Notes: generated by a model not told the origin, from the sequence alone. A DNA stretch of 37,308 bases from an uncultured Prevotella sp. (GCA_937916075.1 CALGHW010000009.1:1-37308); one strand, 5' to 3'. Positions 1-7,775 are shown, counted from the stretch's first letter. Made by a program: numbers and translations.

Positions 1-39
1 GCCATAAGGCAAAAGCTTTACTTCCTGCTCCATAATCAT
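1..39 (-). CDS. 5' end of a probable AAA-ATPase-like/PD-(D/E)XK gene (partial)
   Basis: Only the first codons lie in the window. Reading minus from 39 gives M-I-M-E-Q-E-V-K-L-L-P-Y-G and remains open at the edge; the second ATG (33-31) is the better start. The start M-E-Q-E-V-K-x-x-P-Y-G resembles the first residues of the intact ATPase at 13779-15344 (M-E-E-E-I-R-x-x-P-I-G), and a P-Y-G element near the N-terminus is common in that family as I know it. Assignment rests on about 11 residues, so it is a guess about family but a reasonable guess that a gene starts here. A chance open frame is the alternative. Confidence 0.4.
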   Translation of the reverse strand, partial: MIMEQEVKLLPYG

Positions 40-260
40 AACTTCTACAGATGAATGATTCCGTAAAAGTAAGAATTTACATTGAAAGTACCAATTTATC
101 AAAAAGTTTTTCGACCTGTACGGATGGAAACCGTAGTGGGTGCGGGGTCTCACCGCACAATAAATAATAGCCACTGACAAGCAGACGGCCTGATGGCATC
201 CCGCCTGAATCATGGACAAAAAAAGCCAAGTTTAGCCTGGTTTGTTGGCTATATTAGAGC

Positions 261-347
261 CAGTCACCAAGGTGACTGGTATCAGTCACCAAGGTGAATG
301 GTGTCAGTCACCAAGGTGACTGGTACCAACCACCAAGGTGACCGGCT
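261..347. repeat. Four tandem 22-bp palindromic repeats
   Basis: Units begin at 261, 283, 305 and 327. Each is close to CAGTCACCAAGGTGACTGGT and is itself a near-perfect hairpin (CAGTCACC / GGTGACTG). The fourth unit is the most diverged (CAACCACC...GGTGACCGG). The array is bracketed by AGAGCC on the left (256-261) and GGCTCT on the right (343-348), so the whole block is also a larger palindrome. No gene spans it. Confidence 0.9.
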
Positions 348-374
348 CTAAATCTGGCCATTTGCAAGGCTAAA

Positions 375-409
375 GTGCCCCGGACGGCTACTTGACAAGC
401 GCCAGTCTC
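375..409. repeat. Dispersed ~35-bp repeat, copy 1
   Basis: Shares GTGCCCC, a 7-bp variable gap, the 13-bp identical core TACTTGACAAGCG, then CAG and CTC at identical spacing with 15482-15516. See the matching entry for copy 2. Confidence 0.6.
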
Positions 410-497
410 TGAGCTTCACGAAACCGCCTTCATACCAGCGAACGCAAAAATATGTTAATATACACAACGGATTGATGTACCTTTCAGCAAAATAGCT

Positions 498-505
498 TAT
501 CTTTG
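498..505 (+). promoter_or_regulatory. Bacteroidota -7 promoter element (TATCTTTG)
   Basis: Perfect match to TAnnTTTG, followed by C as is usual. The nearest TTG upstream (472-474) is about 23 bp away, so the -33 element is unconvincing. If used, the start is near 512 and the transcript leader to 847 is long (~335 bases). Confidence 0.6.
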
Positions 506-846
506 CAGCCAATACGATTAACTACAAATAAAAGCTACAAACAAATCATATAACATCTTGGAGTATGATGAAGGGGAACAATGAGTGTACTGTGACAGGT
601 ACAGCTATACGCCTGTATATCCGCAATGGGGGGGGTACTTCTTCCTGCTCGTTGAGGCTACGCCACACTTCGTATCGTCGTTCTCTCCAACTGATTTCCC
701 GCTTTTTTATTTTTCACCATCCGCTACGGCCCCTCGCCGCAGCGCCACCCGTCGTGTCCGTAACTCGCAGCTAACAGACACGACAACAGACTTATTATAT
801 CTACCCGAATTTTTATCTACGTATTAACTAAATATTGAAACAAAAC

Positions 847-2964
847 ATGAGAAAAAATTTATTCTTAACAGCGATACTGATGATAGTGTCGTTGGTGGTG
901 CCACAAGGGATGTGGGCACAGACGGAAGTTACAGAATCGTATAATTTTTACGACTGGGCTGTAACTGCAAAAACAGATAGTAAACCATCTATAGGACAAC
1001 AAGTCTGCAAAATAGGAGACAATGAAGACGGTGCAGCTGTTATGGCTTATACAGAAAAAGCTTACAGCTTATATTCTTTAGATCGTTTTGCGACTTCTAA
1101 CAGTTCCAAAAATTATTTTTTATATTTTAGATATCAATTAAAAAATGGTAAAATTCAAAATACAGGATTGTTTTGTCTTGCAGGAAAAACTGCATATTTT
1201 TCTATTTTAAATCTTAAAGATGGTGACAAAATTATTTTTACGACTACAAATGCCCCTTCTTTCAAGTCTACCAATCTCTCAAAAGAATCAACACCTATCA
1301 ACATAGACGACAAGGTCGAAAATAATGTTGAATATACTGTAAACACGACAGGAAAGACGAATCATGTCGATTTATACTTTAGCGCATATCAAAACATTAC
1401 AAGTATTACAATAAAAACAACAGCAGACGAAGAAACAATAGCAGCACCAACAATAAAACTAACAGGGGTAAGCAATAAAGATAGAATCATCTCTATAACA
1501 GCAGATAAAAGTAATTTGGGAAACACTCCCAAAATATACTATACAACAAATGGAGAAGACCCGACAAAAGAAAGTGCGGAATACACAGAACCGTTTAGCA
1601 TTTCCTCTACCGCAACAATCAAGGCTATTGCCTATATCAGCGATAATGTAGTTTCAGAAGTCACCTCTCAAGAGGTAGAGGCTGGTACAGCCATTACCTT
1701 ATTGACTCCAGCATTTACCAAAACAGCTTGGAACAATGGCAAAGCCACGTTTAGAATAAGCGACCAAAGCAATATCCTTTTGGCCCCTGCCGCAACGATT
1801 GTATGTACATCGGGCAATGCCGAGAACATCACCAGTAACACAGCTTCACTTGAGCCTGGTACATATACCTTCCATGCTGAGGCAGAAGGCTACATCAACT
1901 CTGCTGACGTTGTACTGAATGTCATTGCAGACCGCGATATGACCCTTGCAGAAACCCTTGACTATTCAGCCATCTGCAGTTCGTATAATAACAAAGTTTC
2001 AAAAGATGGAACAGTAGCATATAATGACGGAAAAAACAACTACTATTCATTTGCCTATGCTGCCACCTATGACGAGACAGCCAAAGATGAAAGATTGCTT
2101 ACCTCTGACATACTTCAGGCCCGTAGTGGATATGGTTTGCAAAATCAGATGTCAGGCACCAAATACATCGCTTTGACAGACATAAAAGCAGGACAAATCA
2201 TCAAATTTTATGGTGGATGTACAGGAAGTAACGGTTTTGATATCGCACCTACAGAAACAGACAAAGCCATAACACCATCTGAAACCATAGAGTCTGTTCC
2301 CGCCATCGAAGCTTTGCAAGACGGAACGATTGCCTTCGGCATCGGAAGACTTAGCTATATCAGCAAAATTGAAATCTACAATGTTGCCAATGAAGTAAAG
2401 AAGTCCATCCCCGCCACTTCCCACTACGCCTCATTCAGTGCCTCGTTTGCCACTGCCGTTCCTGAAGGCGTAAGCGTCTACAAGGCCAAGGCCGAGACGG
2501 ATAAGGTGGTGCTGACAAAGGTAGACACCGAGGTGATTCCGGCCAATACCGGTGTTATCCTCTACAGCGAGACTGAGGGTGAGAAGACCTTCAGCGCAAC
2601 AACAGAAGAGGCTACAGCCAACTTCAGCGACAACGACCTGATGGCCACCTCACTGAAGGCCAACACCACCGTGCCCACTGAAGGTAACTACTATGCCCTC
2701 TTTGCCAACAAGGCCGCTTTCGGCCAGCTGACCAACGGCATGACCATCTCGGACAACAAGGCTTACTTGAAGGGTGTTGAAGCCACAGAAGGCAATGAGG
2801 CCAAGACACTGAATATCGTTCTGGGTGGCGAGACCAACGCTATCAACAACGTGAAGGCCAATGCCACCGACGAGGGCGTCTACTTCACCATCCAGGGTCT
2901 GAAGACCGCAACCCCGACCAAGGGACTCTACATCCACAATGGCAAAAAGGTGATTATCAAATAA
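847..2964 (+). CDS. Secreted protein with chitobiase/hexosaminidase C-terminal-like module
   Basis: 705 residues from ATG 847; an upstream in-frame TTG at 835 is unlikely. An N-terminal signal peptide (M-R-K-N-L-F-L..., ending at A-Q near residue 25) indicates export. Around residues 215-270 a stretch with I-Y-Y-T-T-N-G-E-D-P-T...P-F-S-I...A-T-I-K-A-I-A-Y matches the CHB_HEX_C-type beta-sandwich often attached to Bacteroidota surface proteins. The last ~170 residues form a module I associate with many Prevotella secreted proteins, ending G-L-Y-I-H-N-G-K-K-V-I-I-K, a short tail resembling secretion-system sorting tails. No catalytic domain is recognisable. The first ~280 codons are visibly A/T-rich, while the C-terminal half has the G/C-richer codon use of its neighbours, suggesting a chimera. 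The peptide gene at 3019 follows after 54 bases, so co-transcription is likely. Confidence 0.85.
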   Translation: MRKNLFLTAILMIVSLVVPQGMWAQTEVTESYNFYDWAVTAKTDSKPSIGQQVCKIGDNEDGAAVMAYTEKAYSLYSLDRFATSNSSKNYFLYFRYQLKNGKIQNTGLFCLAGKTAYFSILNLKDGDKIIFTTTNAPSFKSTNLSKESTPINIDDKVENNVEYTVNTTGKTNHVDLYFSAYQNITSITIKTTADEETIAAPTIKLTGVSNKDRIISITADKSNLGNTPKIYYTTNGEDPTKESAEYTEPFSISSTATIKAIAYISDNVVSEVTSQEVEAGTAITLLTPAFTKTAWNNGKATFRISDQSNILLAPAATIVCTSGNAENITSNTASLEPGTYTFHAEAEGYINSADVVLNVIADRDMTLAETLDYSAICSSYNNKVSKDGTVAYNDGKNNYYSFAYAATYDETAKDERLLTSDILQARSGYGLQNQMSGTKYIALTDIKAGQIIKFYGGCTGSNGFDIAPTETDKAITPSETIESVPAIEALQDGTIAFGIGRLSYISKIEIYNVANEVKKSIPATSHYASFSASFATAVPEGVSVYKAKAETDKVVLTKVDTEVIPANTGVILYSETEGEKTFSATTEEATANFSDNDLMATSLKANTTVPTEGNYYALFANKAAFGQLTNGMTISDNKAYLKGVEATEGNEAKTLNIVLGGETNAINNVKANATDEGVYFTIQGLKTATPTKGLYIHNGKKVIIK

Positions 2965-3018
2965 GCCTCAACCGCCACAATCAACAGAGTAACAAACCGT
3001 AAAACAAAAAAGAACAAA

Positions 3019-3201
3019 ATGAAAAAAGCATATATCAAGCCCATCACACGCATGGTGGCCATCGACAACGAGAATGCCTTGATGGCCGGCTCTCAAGTAA
3101 ATCTCGGATACGATAACTCAGAACAAATCACCACCGACGAGATGGTGGGAGCCAAAAACGAACAATACGACATCTGGGGCTTCGACGACGACGAGGACTA
3201 A
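3019..3201 (+). CDS. Small acidic peptide of the M-K-K-x-Y-I-K-P type
   Basis: 60 residues starting M-K-K-A-Y-I-K-P, then a segment ending A-L-M-A-G-S, then an acidic C-terminus (W-G-F-D-D-D-E-D). No signal peptide, cysteine or membrane segment. Short proteins beginning with this K-P pattern and containing a small-residue G-S site are familiar in Prevotella and Bacteroides, but I know of no established function. It lies directly after a secreted-protein gene and before a strong terminator, so it is probably the last gene of that unit. The A-G-S site superficially resembles a leader-peptide cleavage site; that is speculation. Confidence 0.75.
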   Translation: MKKAYIKPITRMVAIDNENALMAGSQVNLGYDNSEQITTDEMVGAKNEQYDIWGFDDDED

Positions 3202-3231
3202 TCGGCAGTCTCCCGCCCCCAAAAGAAAGAC

Positions 3232-3278
3232 GCAGCCCCGGGCCTTGGACCATCCAAGGCTCGGGGCTGCACTTTTTA
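3232..3278 (+). terminator. Rho-independent terminator after 3019-3201
   Basis: A 17-bp stem (arms 3232-3248 and 3254-3270, one G-T pair) with a 5-base loop is followed by ACTTTTTA. It sits between convergent genes and ends the plus-strand unit. Confidence 0.9.
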
Positions 3279-3357
3279 TTTGAAAGGATATCCTCACATC
3301 CTTTGGAGCACCTAAAACGACTACGAAGAGACAAGCCCCTCTGTCCTGCCGTTTCGC

Positions 3358-4710
3358 TTACAGCAGCAATGTCTCCCCGGCCGCATCGGGCAGGATGCAA
3401 GCCACGTAATAGACGGGCAGATAAGTGATGCCGTCCTTCACCTCCACCTGTTGGCTGTTGGACAACACAAAGGCCTGCCGAATGTTATACTCCTTGATTT
3501 GCAAAAACCTGTCAAGGGCACTGTGCACCTGGTAGTCCTTGCCCGACTTGACCTCTACCGGCAACACCGACAGATGGTCCCGGTCATCAATAAGATAATC
3601 CACCTCACCCACCTTCTTGTTGTCATAATAATACAGGCAAAAGCCATGCGCCCTCAGCTCCTGGGCCACGACAGTCTCATATACCGAACCGAGATTGACA
3701 CTCGCCACATCATCCATCACCGCCTTGATATTGGTACCGAAGAAGATGGCCGTCAATATCCCCACATCGTTCATATAGAGCTTGAGCAGATTCTTGCCAC
3801 TATTCTCTATCAGCGGAAAACTCGGTTTGCTGATGGCCCTCACCTCCAAGGCAATGCCCGAAGAGACAAGATAGTCAAACTCCTCGTCATAGTCGGCCAT
3901 GCGCTTTCCAGCCTTGCCCTCAATGCGTTTGGCCACCACACGCTTCTTTTTGTTCTCCAGATTAGACGGTATCATCCCGTAGACACGTTGTATCTTCAGC
4001 CGGTTGTGCAATTCCTCATACCGGGCGGCATCCACCCCGTAGAGATGGTGAATCTCATTCTGTATAGCCCGTATGTTGACGATATTCCGGGTAGCCAAAA
4101 ACTCGTTGACGGCATCAGGCAGCCCGCCCACCAAGAGATATTTTCTGAAAAGGTCGAGCAGCTTCAGGTGGATGGCGTCAGGCATGGAAAGCCGCTCGGC
4201 AAAGCGGCTGTGCATCAAGTCCAAGACCGCCTGTCCCACTCCGTTGGCCATCAAGAACTCCTCAAAGTCCAGCGGATACATATGCTTGATGAGGATGCTG
4301 CCCAACGGTATCGAAGAAGTGGTCTTGAGCGTTACACCCAATAGCGAGCCACTGGCGATATAAGTGAACCTGTTGTCCTCACGCAAAAACTTCAGCAGGG
4401 TAAGCAGGTGGTCGTAGGCCTGTATCTCGTCGATAAAGACCAGCGTGTTTGCCCGTTCCCTCATCTTGTCGCCAGCCACAGTGCTCAGCGCCAGATAAAA
4501 ATCACCCACGGTCTTGGCCTCGGCAAAAACACGGTCGCTCAACCTGTCGGTCTCCATATTCAGCTCGATATAATTGGGAAATAATCTTTTGCCCACCTGA
4601 CGGATGATATACGACTTACCTATCTGGCGTGCGCCATCCACAATCAGAATCTTGTCAGACGCTGACTGTAAATGACTTACGATATACTTTTCTATCTTCC
4701 TATACAGCAT
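3358..4710 (-). CDS. AAA-family ATPase with DUF4143 / PD-(D/E)XK-like C-terminus
   Basis: 450 residues. Walker A is G-A-R-Q-I-G-K-S (26-33) and Walker B is L-V-F-I-D-E-I-Q with D94/E95, both typical of the AAA_14/DUF4143 family. The C-terminal part has a canonical PD-(D/E)XK-type core: G-E-V-D-Y-L with D371, then V-E-V-K-S-G with E386 and K388. The family is widespread in Bacteroidota; a general role in the cell is not established. No signal peptide, so cytoplasmic. The gene is monocistronic as far as visible: the next gene upstream on the same strand (C1 protease) ends 183 bases away, and the five-copy 33-bp-period array occupies that gap. A TATATTTG element (4748-4741, minus) overlaps the array, so binding to the repeats could regulate this gene, perhaps by its own product. 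Confidence 0.9.
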   Translation of the reverse strand: MLYRKIEKYIVSHLQSASDKILIVDGARQIGKSYIIRQVGKRLFPNYIELNMETDRLSDRVFAEAKTVGDFYLALSTVAGDKMRERANTLVFIDEIQAYDHLLTLLKFLREDNRFTYIASGSLLGVTLKTTSSIPLGSILIKHMYPLDFEEFLMANGVGQAVLDLMHSRFAERLSMPDAIHLKLLDLFRKYLLVGGLPDAVNEFLATRNIVNIRAIQNEIHHLYGVDAARYEELHNRLKIQRVYGMIPSNLENKKKRVVAKRIEGKAGKRMADYDEEFDYLVSSGIALEVRAISKPSFPLIENSGKNLLKLYMNDVGILTAIFFGTNIKAVMDDVASVNLGSVYETVVAQELRAHGFCLYYYDNKKVGEVDYLIDDRDHLSVLPVEVKSGKDYQVHSALDRFLQIKEYNIRQAFVLSNSQQVEVKDGITYLPVYYVACILPDAAGETLLL

Positions 4711-4713
4711 AAA

Positions 4714-4856
4714 TACACTTTTCCGATGATTTTACCCCTGCAAATATACACTTTTCCTACGATTTAGGCAAGCAAAATATACACTTTTCCTGTAAAACCA
4801 CCCCTCTAAAAATACACTTTTCCGATGATTCAAGCCAGCAAAAAACACACTTTTCC
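4714..4856. repeat. Five 11-bp repeats with exact 33-bp period (operator-like)
   Basis: TACACTTTTCC occurs at 4714, 4747, 4780 and 4813, and CACACTTTTCC at 4846; every interval is exactly 33 bp, near three DNA helical turns. The 22-bp intervals are mostly different from each other, though CGATGATT follows copies 1 and 4 and an A-rich CAAAATA-like stretch precedes most copies. The array fills the region upstream of the ATPase start at 4710 and covers its probable promoter. The repeats are too short for a CRISPR. An operator array or an iteron-like binding region is the best reading. Confidence 0.95.
4741..4748 (-). promoter_or_regulatory. -7 element for the 3358-4710 ATPase (TATATTTG)
   Basis: Perfect TAnnTTTG on the minus strand, overlapping the start of the second array copy. 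Predicted start near 4734 leaves a leader of about 24 bases before ATG 4710. No well-spaced -33 box is apparent. Confidence 0.6.
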
Positions 4857-4893
4857 TACAGAGGCGCCCTTGGGGCACCCCTTCCGGAACTTG

Positions 4894-5934
4894 CTACCGG
4901 GGCAGATAAACCGCAACGGTCTTCAGGCGCACATAATCCTCGGAGACATACATCAGGCCCCCGTAAGGATTGCGGGTGCCCCAAGAGTTTTTCATGATAA
5001 AATAGCGACGGCCCCGGCGGTCGTGGGCCAGGCCGACGATAGCCATACAGTGGTCGTCGGTGGTCTGATAGCGTTCGAAAGCCCGCTGACGGGCCTCGGG
5101 CGTGACAGCAGCCCCCTGCGGCAGCACGGCCACCCCTTGGGCAAAAGAGAAGCCCGGCTCGCTGATGTCGCCCTCCCAGCACACGCCATGCCCCCGGCGG
5201 ACAGTGTCGGTAAGACGACGCATCAGGGAGTCGAGCGGCAGGTTGAGAAAGCTTTCACGGTCGATATTGTCGGGCACTTCGAGCACAAACCGCCCGAAGT
5301 AAGGGTGATGAGTAAAACTGGTGAGCGCCTCATACTCGCCGGGAGCACACACGCTCCGGGCAAACTCCTGGGGCGTATACTGCGCGCCGAGCATGAAGAC
5401 ATGAGGCGGACGCGGACCAAACGAGTCGTCGAGCAAGGCCTCCACACGGTCCATACAGGCCTCCAGCCCCAACCGGGAATGGACGGCCGCCTCCACGCTG
5501 AGCCCCACCTTGCGGGCCACTACCGTGACGTTCACCCCCTCGCCATAGCGGTAAGCGTCGTAAGGCATGACGCCATAAGCCCCTATCAGCCGCACCAGCC
5601 GTCCGGCCATGCCCCGGCAAGTGACGGACGCATGACCCTGGTCGAGATACAGCTGCCGGGCACCCTCCGCCAGCAACTGCCGCTCGGCGTCATAAGGCGA
5701 CAGGTTGACGGAGTCGCCCCGGCCCAGGTGCTCCGTCTCGATGGTGGCCAGCATGGCGTATATCCAGCACGTCTGGTTGCGCCCCTGGTCCTTCACCGGG
5801 GTATAAGGATTGAGCCGGTCGATGACAAAGCGGCCCTCCACGGCCGATTGCCGCGCCGAAGGCCGGCAGCCAGCCAGGATGACAACCGCCATCCAGCAGG
5901 CCCCGCACACGATAAAAGAGAAAGCCTTGTTCAT
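4894..5934 (-). CDS. C1-family (papain/bleomycin-hydrolase-like) cysteine peptidase lipoprotein
   Basis: 346 residues. The N-terminus carries a lipoprotein signal ending L-A-G-C (C23), so the protein is probably membrane-anchored outside the cytoplasm. The C1 peptidase active site is complete: Q50 in V-K-D-Q-G, C56 in N-Q-T-C-W, H295 in D-D-H-C-M-A-I-V-G, and N316 in M-K-N-S-W-G. The motif set is close to the bleomycin hydrolase/aminopeptidase C branch, though the protein is shorter than cytoplasmic aminopeptidase C and is exported. It follows SufE after 19 bases on the same strand and is probably the last gene of a U32-SufE-peptidase unit; no functional link is obvious. Substrate unknown. 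Confidence 0.9.
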   Translation of the reverse strand: MNKAFSFIVCGACWMAVVILAGCRPSARQSAVEGRFVIDRLNPYTPVKDQGRNQTCWIYAMLATIETEHLGRGDSVNLSPYDAERQLLAEGARQLYLDQGHASVTCRGMAGRLVRLIGAYGVMPYDAYRYGEGVNVTVVARKVGLSVEAAVHSRLGLEACMDRVEALLDDSFGPRPPHVFMLGAQYTPQEFARSVCAPGEYEALTSFTHHPYFGRFVLEVPDNIDRESFLNLPLDSLMRRLTDTVRRGHGVCWEGDISEPGFSFAQGVAVLPQGAAVTPEARQRAFERYQTTDDHCMAIVGLAHDRRGRRYFIMKNSWGTRNPYGGLMYVSEDYVRLKTVAVYLPR

Positions 5935-5953
5935 TCAGCAGACGCCCCGACTA

Positions 5954-6385
5954 TCAGTGTCCGGCCTCCTCCTTGGTCTTATAGGCCAAGGCATACATCC
6001 GTATCTGCTTGACCATGGCCAGCAGACCGTTGCTGCGGGTGGGGCTGAGGTGGTCCTTCAGTCCGATGCGGTCGATGAAATAAAGGTCAGCGTCAAGAAT
6101 CTCAGTGGGCGTGTGTCCGCTGAGCACCCTGATGAGCAGGGCAATAATGCCCTTGACGATGAGTGCGTCGCTCTCGGCCGTAAACACGATGCGGCCGTCC
6201 ACATAGTCGGCCTGGAGCCACACGCGGCTCTGGCATCCGTCGATGAGGTTGCTCTCGGTCTTATACTTCTCGTCGAGCGGTTTCTGCTCGTTGCCCAAGT
6301 CAATGAGCAACTGGTATTTGTCCATCCAGTCGGTGAAGTCGGAAAACTCCTCGATCACCTCGTCCTGTGCTTCGTTGATAGTCAT
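5954..6385 (-). CDS. sufE: SufE-family sulfur acceptor
   Basis: 143 residues, the usual size. SufE accepts persulfide sulfur from the cysteine desulfurase SufS and passes it to the SufBCD scaffold for iron-sulfur cluster assembly in the cytoplasm. The acceptor cysteine is C51 in L-I-D-G-C-Q-S-R-V-W, at the same position as in E. coli SufE. The C-terminal L-S-P-T-R-S-N-G-L motif is also typical. No other suf gene is near. It lies 41 bases after the U32 gene and 19 bases before the peptidase, probably co-transcribed. Confidence 0.93.
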   Translation of the reverse strand: MTINEAQDEVIEEFSDFTDWMDKYQLLIDLGNEQKPLDEKYKTESNLIDGCQSRVWLQADYVDGRIVFTAESDALIVKGIIALLIRVLSGHTPTEILDADLYFIDRIGLKDHLSPTRSNGLLAMVKQIRMYALAYKTKEEAGH

Positions 6386-6426
6386 TTTTCTACTTGCTTA
6401 ATATATATCTTATTCCGTTTTTTCAC

Positions 6427-7686
6427 TTAATCCTCCAGCGTCACCTTCTCCAGCTTAAACAGCTTGTCGCTGGGCCGCACCTTACCCGGCACGGGTATCG
6501 ACACGTGGGTGCCCTTGGGCGCCGTCTTCACCGGTTCCAGCTCATAGCGTATCTCGGTGGCGTCCACATACATCACCCCCGTGGTGGGGCCCGTGATGAG
6601 CAGCTTGTCGCCCACGCTGAACTCGGCGGCGTCCACGGTAAACTCGGCCACGCCGAGCTTGGAGAAATACTTCACGCCCCGGCCCACATACACCTTGCGC
6701 TCCGTGGCACACGAGCCATAATGCTTGTTCCACTCGCCGAGGGTCTGTCCCTGGTAGTAGCCGTCCCAGAATCCCCGGTTGAAGACCGTCTTCAGCCGTT
6801 CGTCCCACTGGTCCTTCTTGTCCTCCGTGAAAGTGCCGTCGAGCACACTCTGGATGGCCTCCTTGTAGCACTTCACCACCGTGTATACATACTCGGGGCC
6901 ACGGGCGCGCCCCTCTATCTTAAACACCCTCACGCCGCTCTTCATCAGCCGGTCGATGAAGCGCACAGTCTTCAGGTCCTTCGGACTCATCACATACTTG
7001 TTGTCGATCTCCAGCTGGTTGCCCGTCTCATTGTCGGTCACGGTATAAGAGCGCCGGCATATCTGCACACACTCCCCCCGGTTGGCCGAGCGTCCGGCGT
7101 TGGCCAGGCTGAGGTAGCACTTGCCGCTGATGGCCATGCACAAGGCCCCGTGGCAGAACATCTCGATACGCACCAGGCGTCCCGAGGGTCCGCAGATGTG
7201 CTGCTCCTCTATCTGGCGGTAGATGTCGGCCACCTGGTCCATGTTGAGCTCGCGGGCCAGCACCACCACGTCGGCAAACTGCGCGTAGAAGCGCAGTGCC
7301 TCGATGTTGCTGATATTGAGCTGGGTGGAGAGGTGCCCCTCCTGTCCGATGCGGTTGCAGTAAGTCATCACGGCCACGTCGCTGGCTATCACCGCCGAGA
7401 TGCCCGCCTGCTTGGCGGCGTCCACTATCTCGCGCATCAGGCTGATGTCCTCGCCATAGATGATGGTGTTGACGGTAAGATAAGTCTTGATGCCGTGCTC
7501 GCCGCAGGTGGCGGCTATCTCGCGCAGGTCGTCTACAGTGAAAGTGCTGGCCGAATGGGCCCGCATATTCAGCTTCTCGATACCGAAGTAGATGGAGTCG
7601 GCACCCGCCTGGATGGCAGCCGCCAAACTCTCCCGCGAACCTACGGGAGCCATGATTTCAAAGTCCTTTATAGTCTGTTGTTTCAT
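6427..7686 (-). CDS. U32-family protein (RlhA/TrhP-like)
   Basis: 419 residues. The U32 family was named as peptidases, but characterised bacterial members (RlhA, TrhP) act in prephenate-dependent hydroxylation of RNA bases. The family signature is present at 175-193 (E-M-F-C...C...G-K-C-Y-L-S). Cysteines C183, C190, C206 and C210 could hold an iron-sulfur cluster as in RlhA. The N-terminal half has the barrel start A-P-V-G...A-I-Q-A-G-A-D-S-I-Y-F-G; around residue 275 is K-I-E-G-R-A-R-G-P-E-Y. I infer an RNA-modification role rather than proteolysis; which RNA cannot be told. It shares a divergent intergenic region with pdxB and probably heads the unit with sufE, a plausible pairing if it carries an Fe-S cluster. 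Confidence 0.9.
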   Translation of the reverse strand: MKQQTIKDFEIMAPVGSRESLAAAIQAGADSIYFGIEKLNMRAHSASTFTVDDLREIAATCGEHGIKTYLTVNTIIYGEDISLMREIVDAAKQAGISAVIASDVAVMTYCNRIGQEGHLSTQLNISNIEALRFYAQFADVVVLARELNMDQVADIYRQIEEQHICGPSGRLVRIEMFCHGALCMAISGKCYLSLANAGRSANRGECVQICRRSYTVTDNETGNQLEIDNKYVMSPKDLKTVRFIDRLMKSGVRVFKIEGRARGPEYVYTVVKCYKEAIQSVLDGTFTEDKKDQWDERLKTVFNRGFWDGYYQGQTLGEWNKHYGSCATERKVYVGRGVKYFSKLGVAEFTVDAAEFSVGDKLLITGPTTGVMYVDATEIRYELEPVKTAPKGTHVSIPVPGKVRPSDKLFKLEKVTLED

Positions 7687-7718
7687 TATTTATAAGCTTC
7701 TGATTGTCAGAAACGCTG

Positions 7719-7736
7719 CAAAATTACGCAAAAATA
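7719..7736 (-). promoter_or_regulatory. Two candidate -7 elements for the U32-sufE unit
   Basis: Minus-strand TAATTTTG (7726-7719) and TATTTTTG (7736-7729) both match TAnnTTTG and lie 33-50 bases upstream of ATG 7686. They stand back-to-back with the pdxB promoter at 7759-7766. Confidence 0.5.
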
Positions 7737-7758
7737 ATGAAGTCTCCAATATTTTATG

Positions 7759-7766
7759 TACTTTTG
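7759..7766 (+). promoter_or_regulatory. -7 element for pdxB (TACTTTTG)
   Basis: Perfect TAnnTTTG followed by C, ten bases before the chosen ATG at 7776. The very short leader argues against the longer in-frame starts at 7704 or 7738. Confidence 0.6.
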
Positions 7767-7775
7767 CGCCCTGAT

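Larger units (their letters stand above)
40..846. other. Intergenic region with repeats, promoter and long leader
   Basis: About 800 bases with no convincing gene. It holds the palindromic repeat array at 261-347, one copy of a dispersed repeat at 375-409, a TAnnTTTG promoter element at 498-505 and a leader of roughly 330 bases before the gene at 847. Open frames at 565-774 and 585-827 (plus) have low-complexity translations without recognisable motifs, and I do not call them genes. A run of eight G lies at 628-635 inside both. Confidence 0.6.

Noticed and set aside
565..827. Two overlapping short plus-strand genes
   Set aside because: Low-complexity translations, no recognisable start context or conserved motif, and an out-of-frame G-run; treated as leader sequence.
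3451..4344. Long plus-strand open frame (297 codons)
   Set aside because: Antisense to the DUF4143 ATPase, with a His/Gln/Leu-rich translation lacking motifs; the minus gene has clear Walker and nuclease motifs.
4714..4856. CRISPR array
   Set aside because: Regular spacing is suggestive, but repeats of 11 bp with 22-bp intervals are too short, and no cas gene is present; it overlaps a promoter.
4825..6012. Long plus-strand open frame (395 codons)
   Set aside because: Lies antisense to the C1 peptidase, whose catalytic residues are all identifiable; the plus translation is Arg/Pro/His-rich and unlike any protein.
6394..7695. Long plus-strand open frame (433 codons)
   Set aside because: Shadow of the U32 gene, a common effect in G/C-rich codons; no motif.
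7704..7775. Longer N-terminus for pdxB
   Set aside because: The extra codons lie upstream of the -7 element at 7759-7766 and do not match the family, which begins at M-K-I-V-L-D-D.
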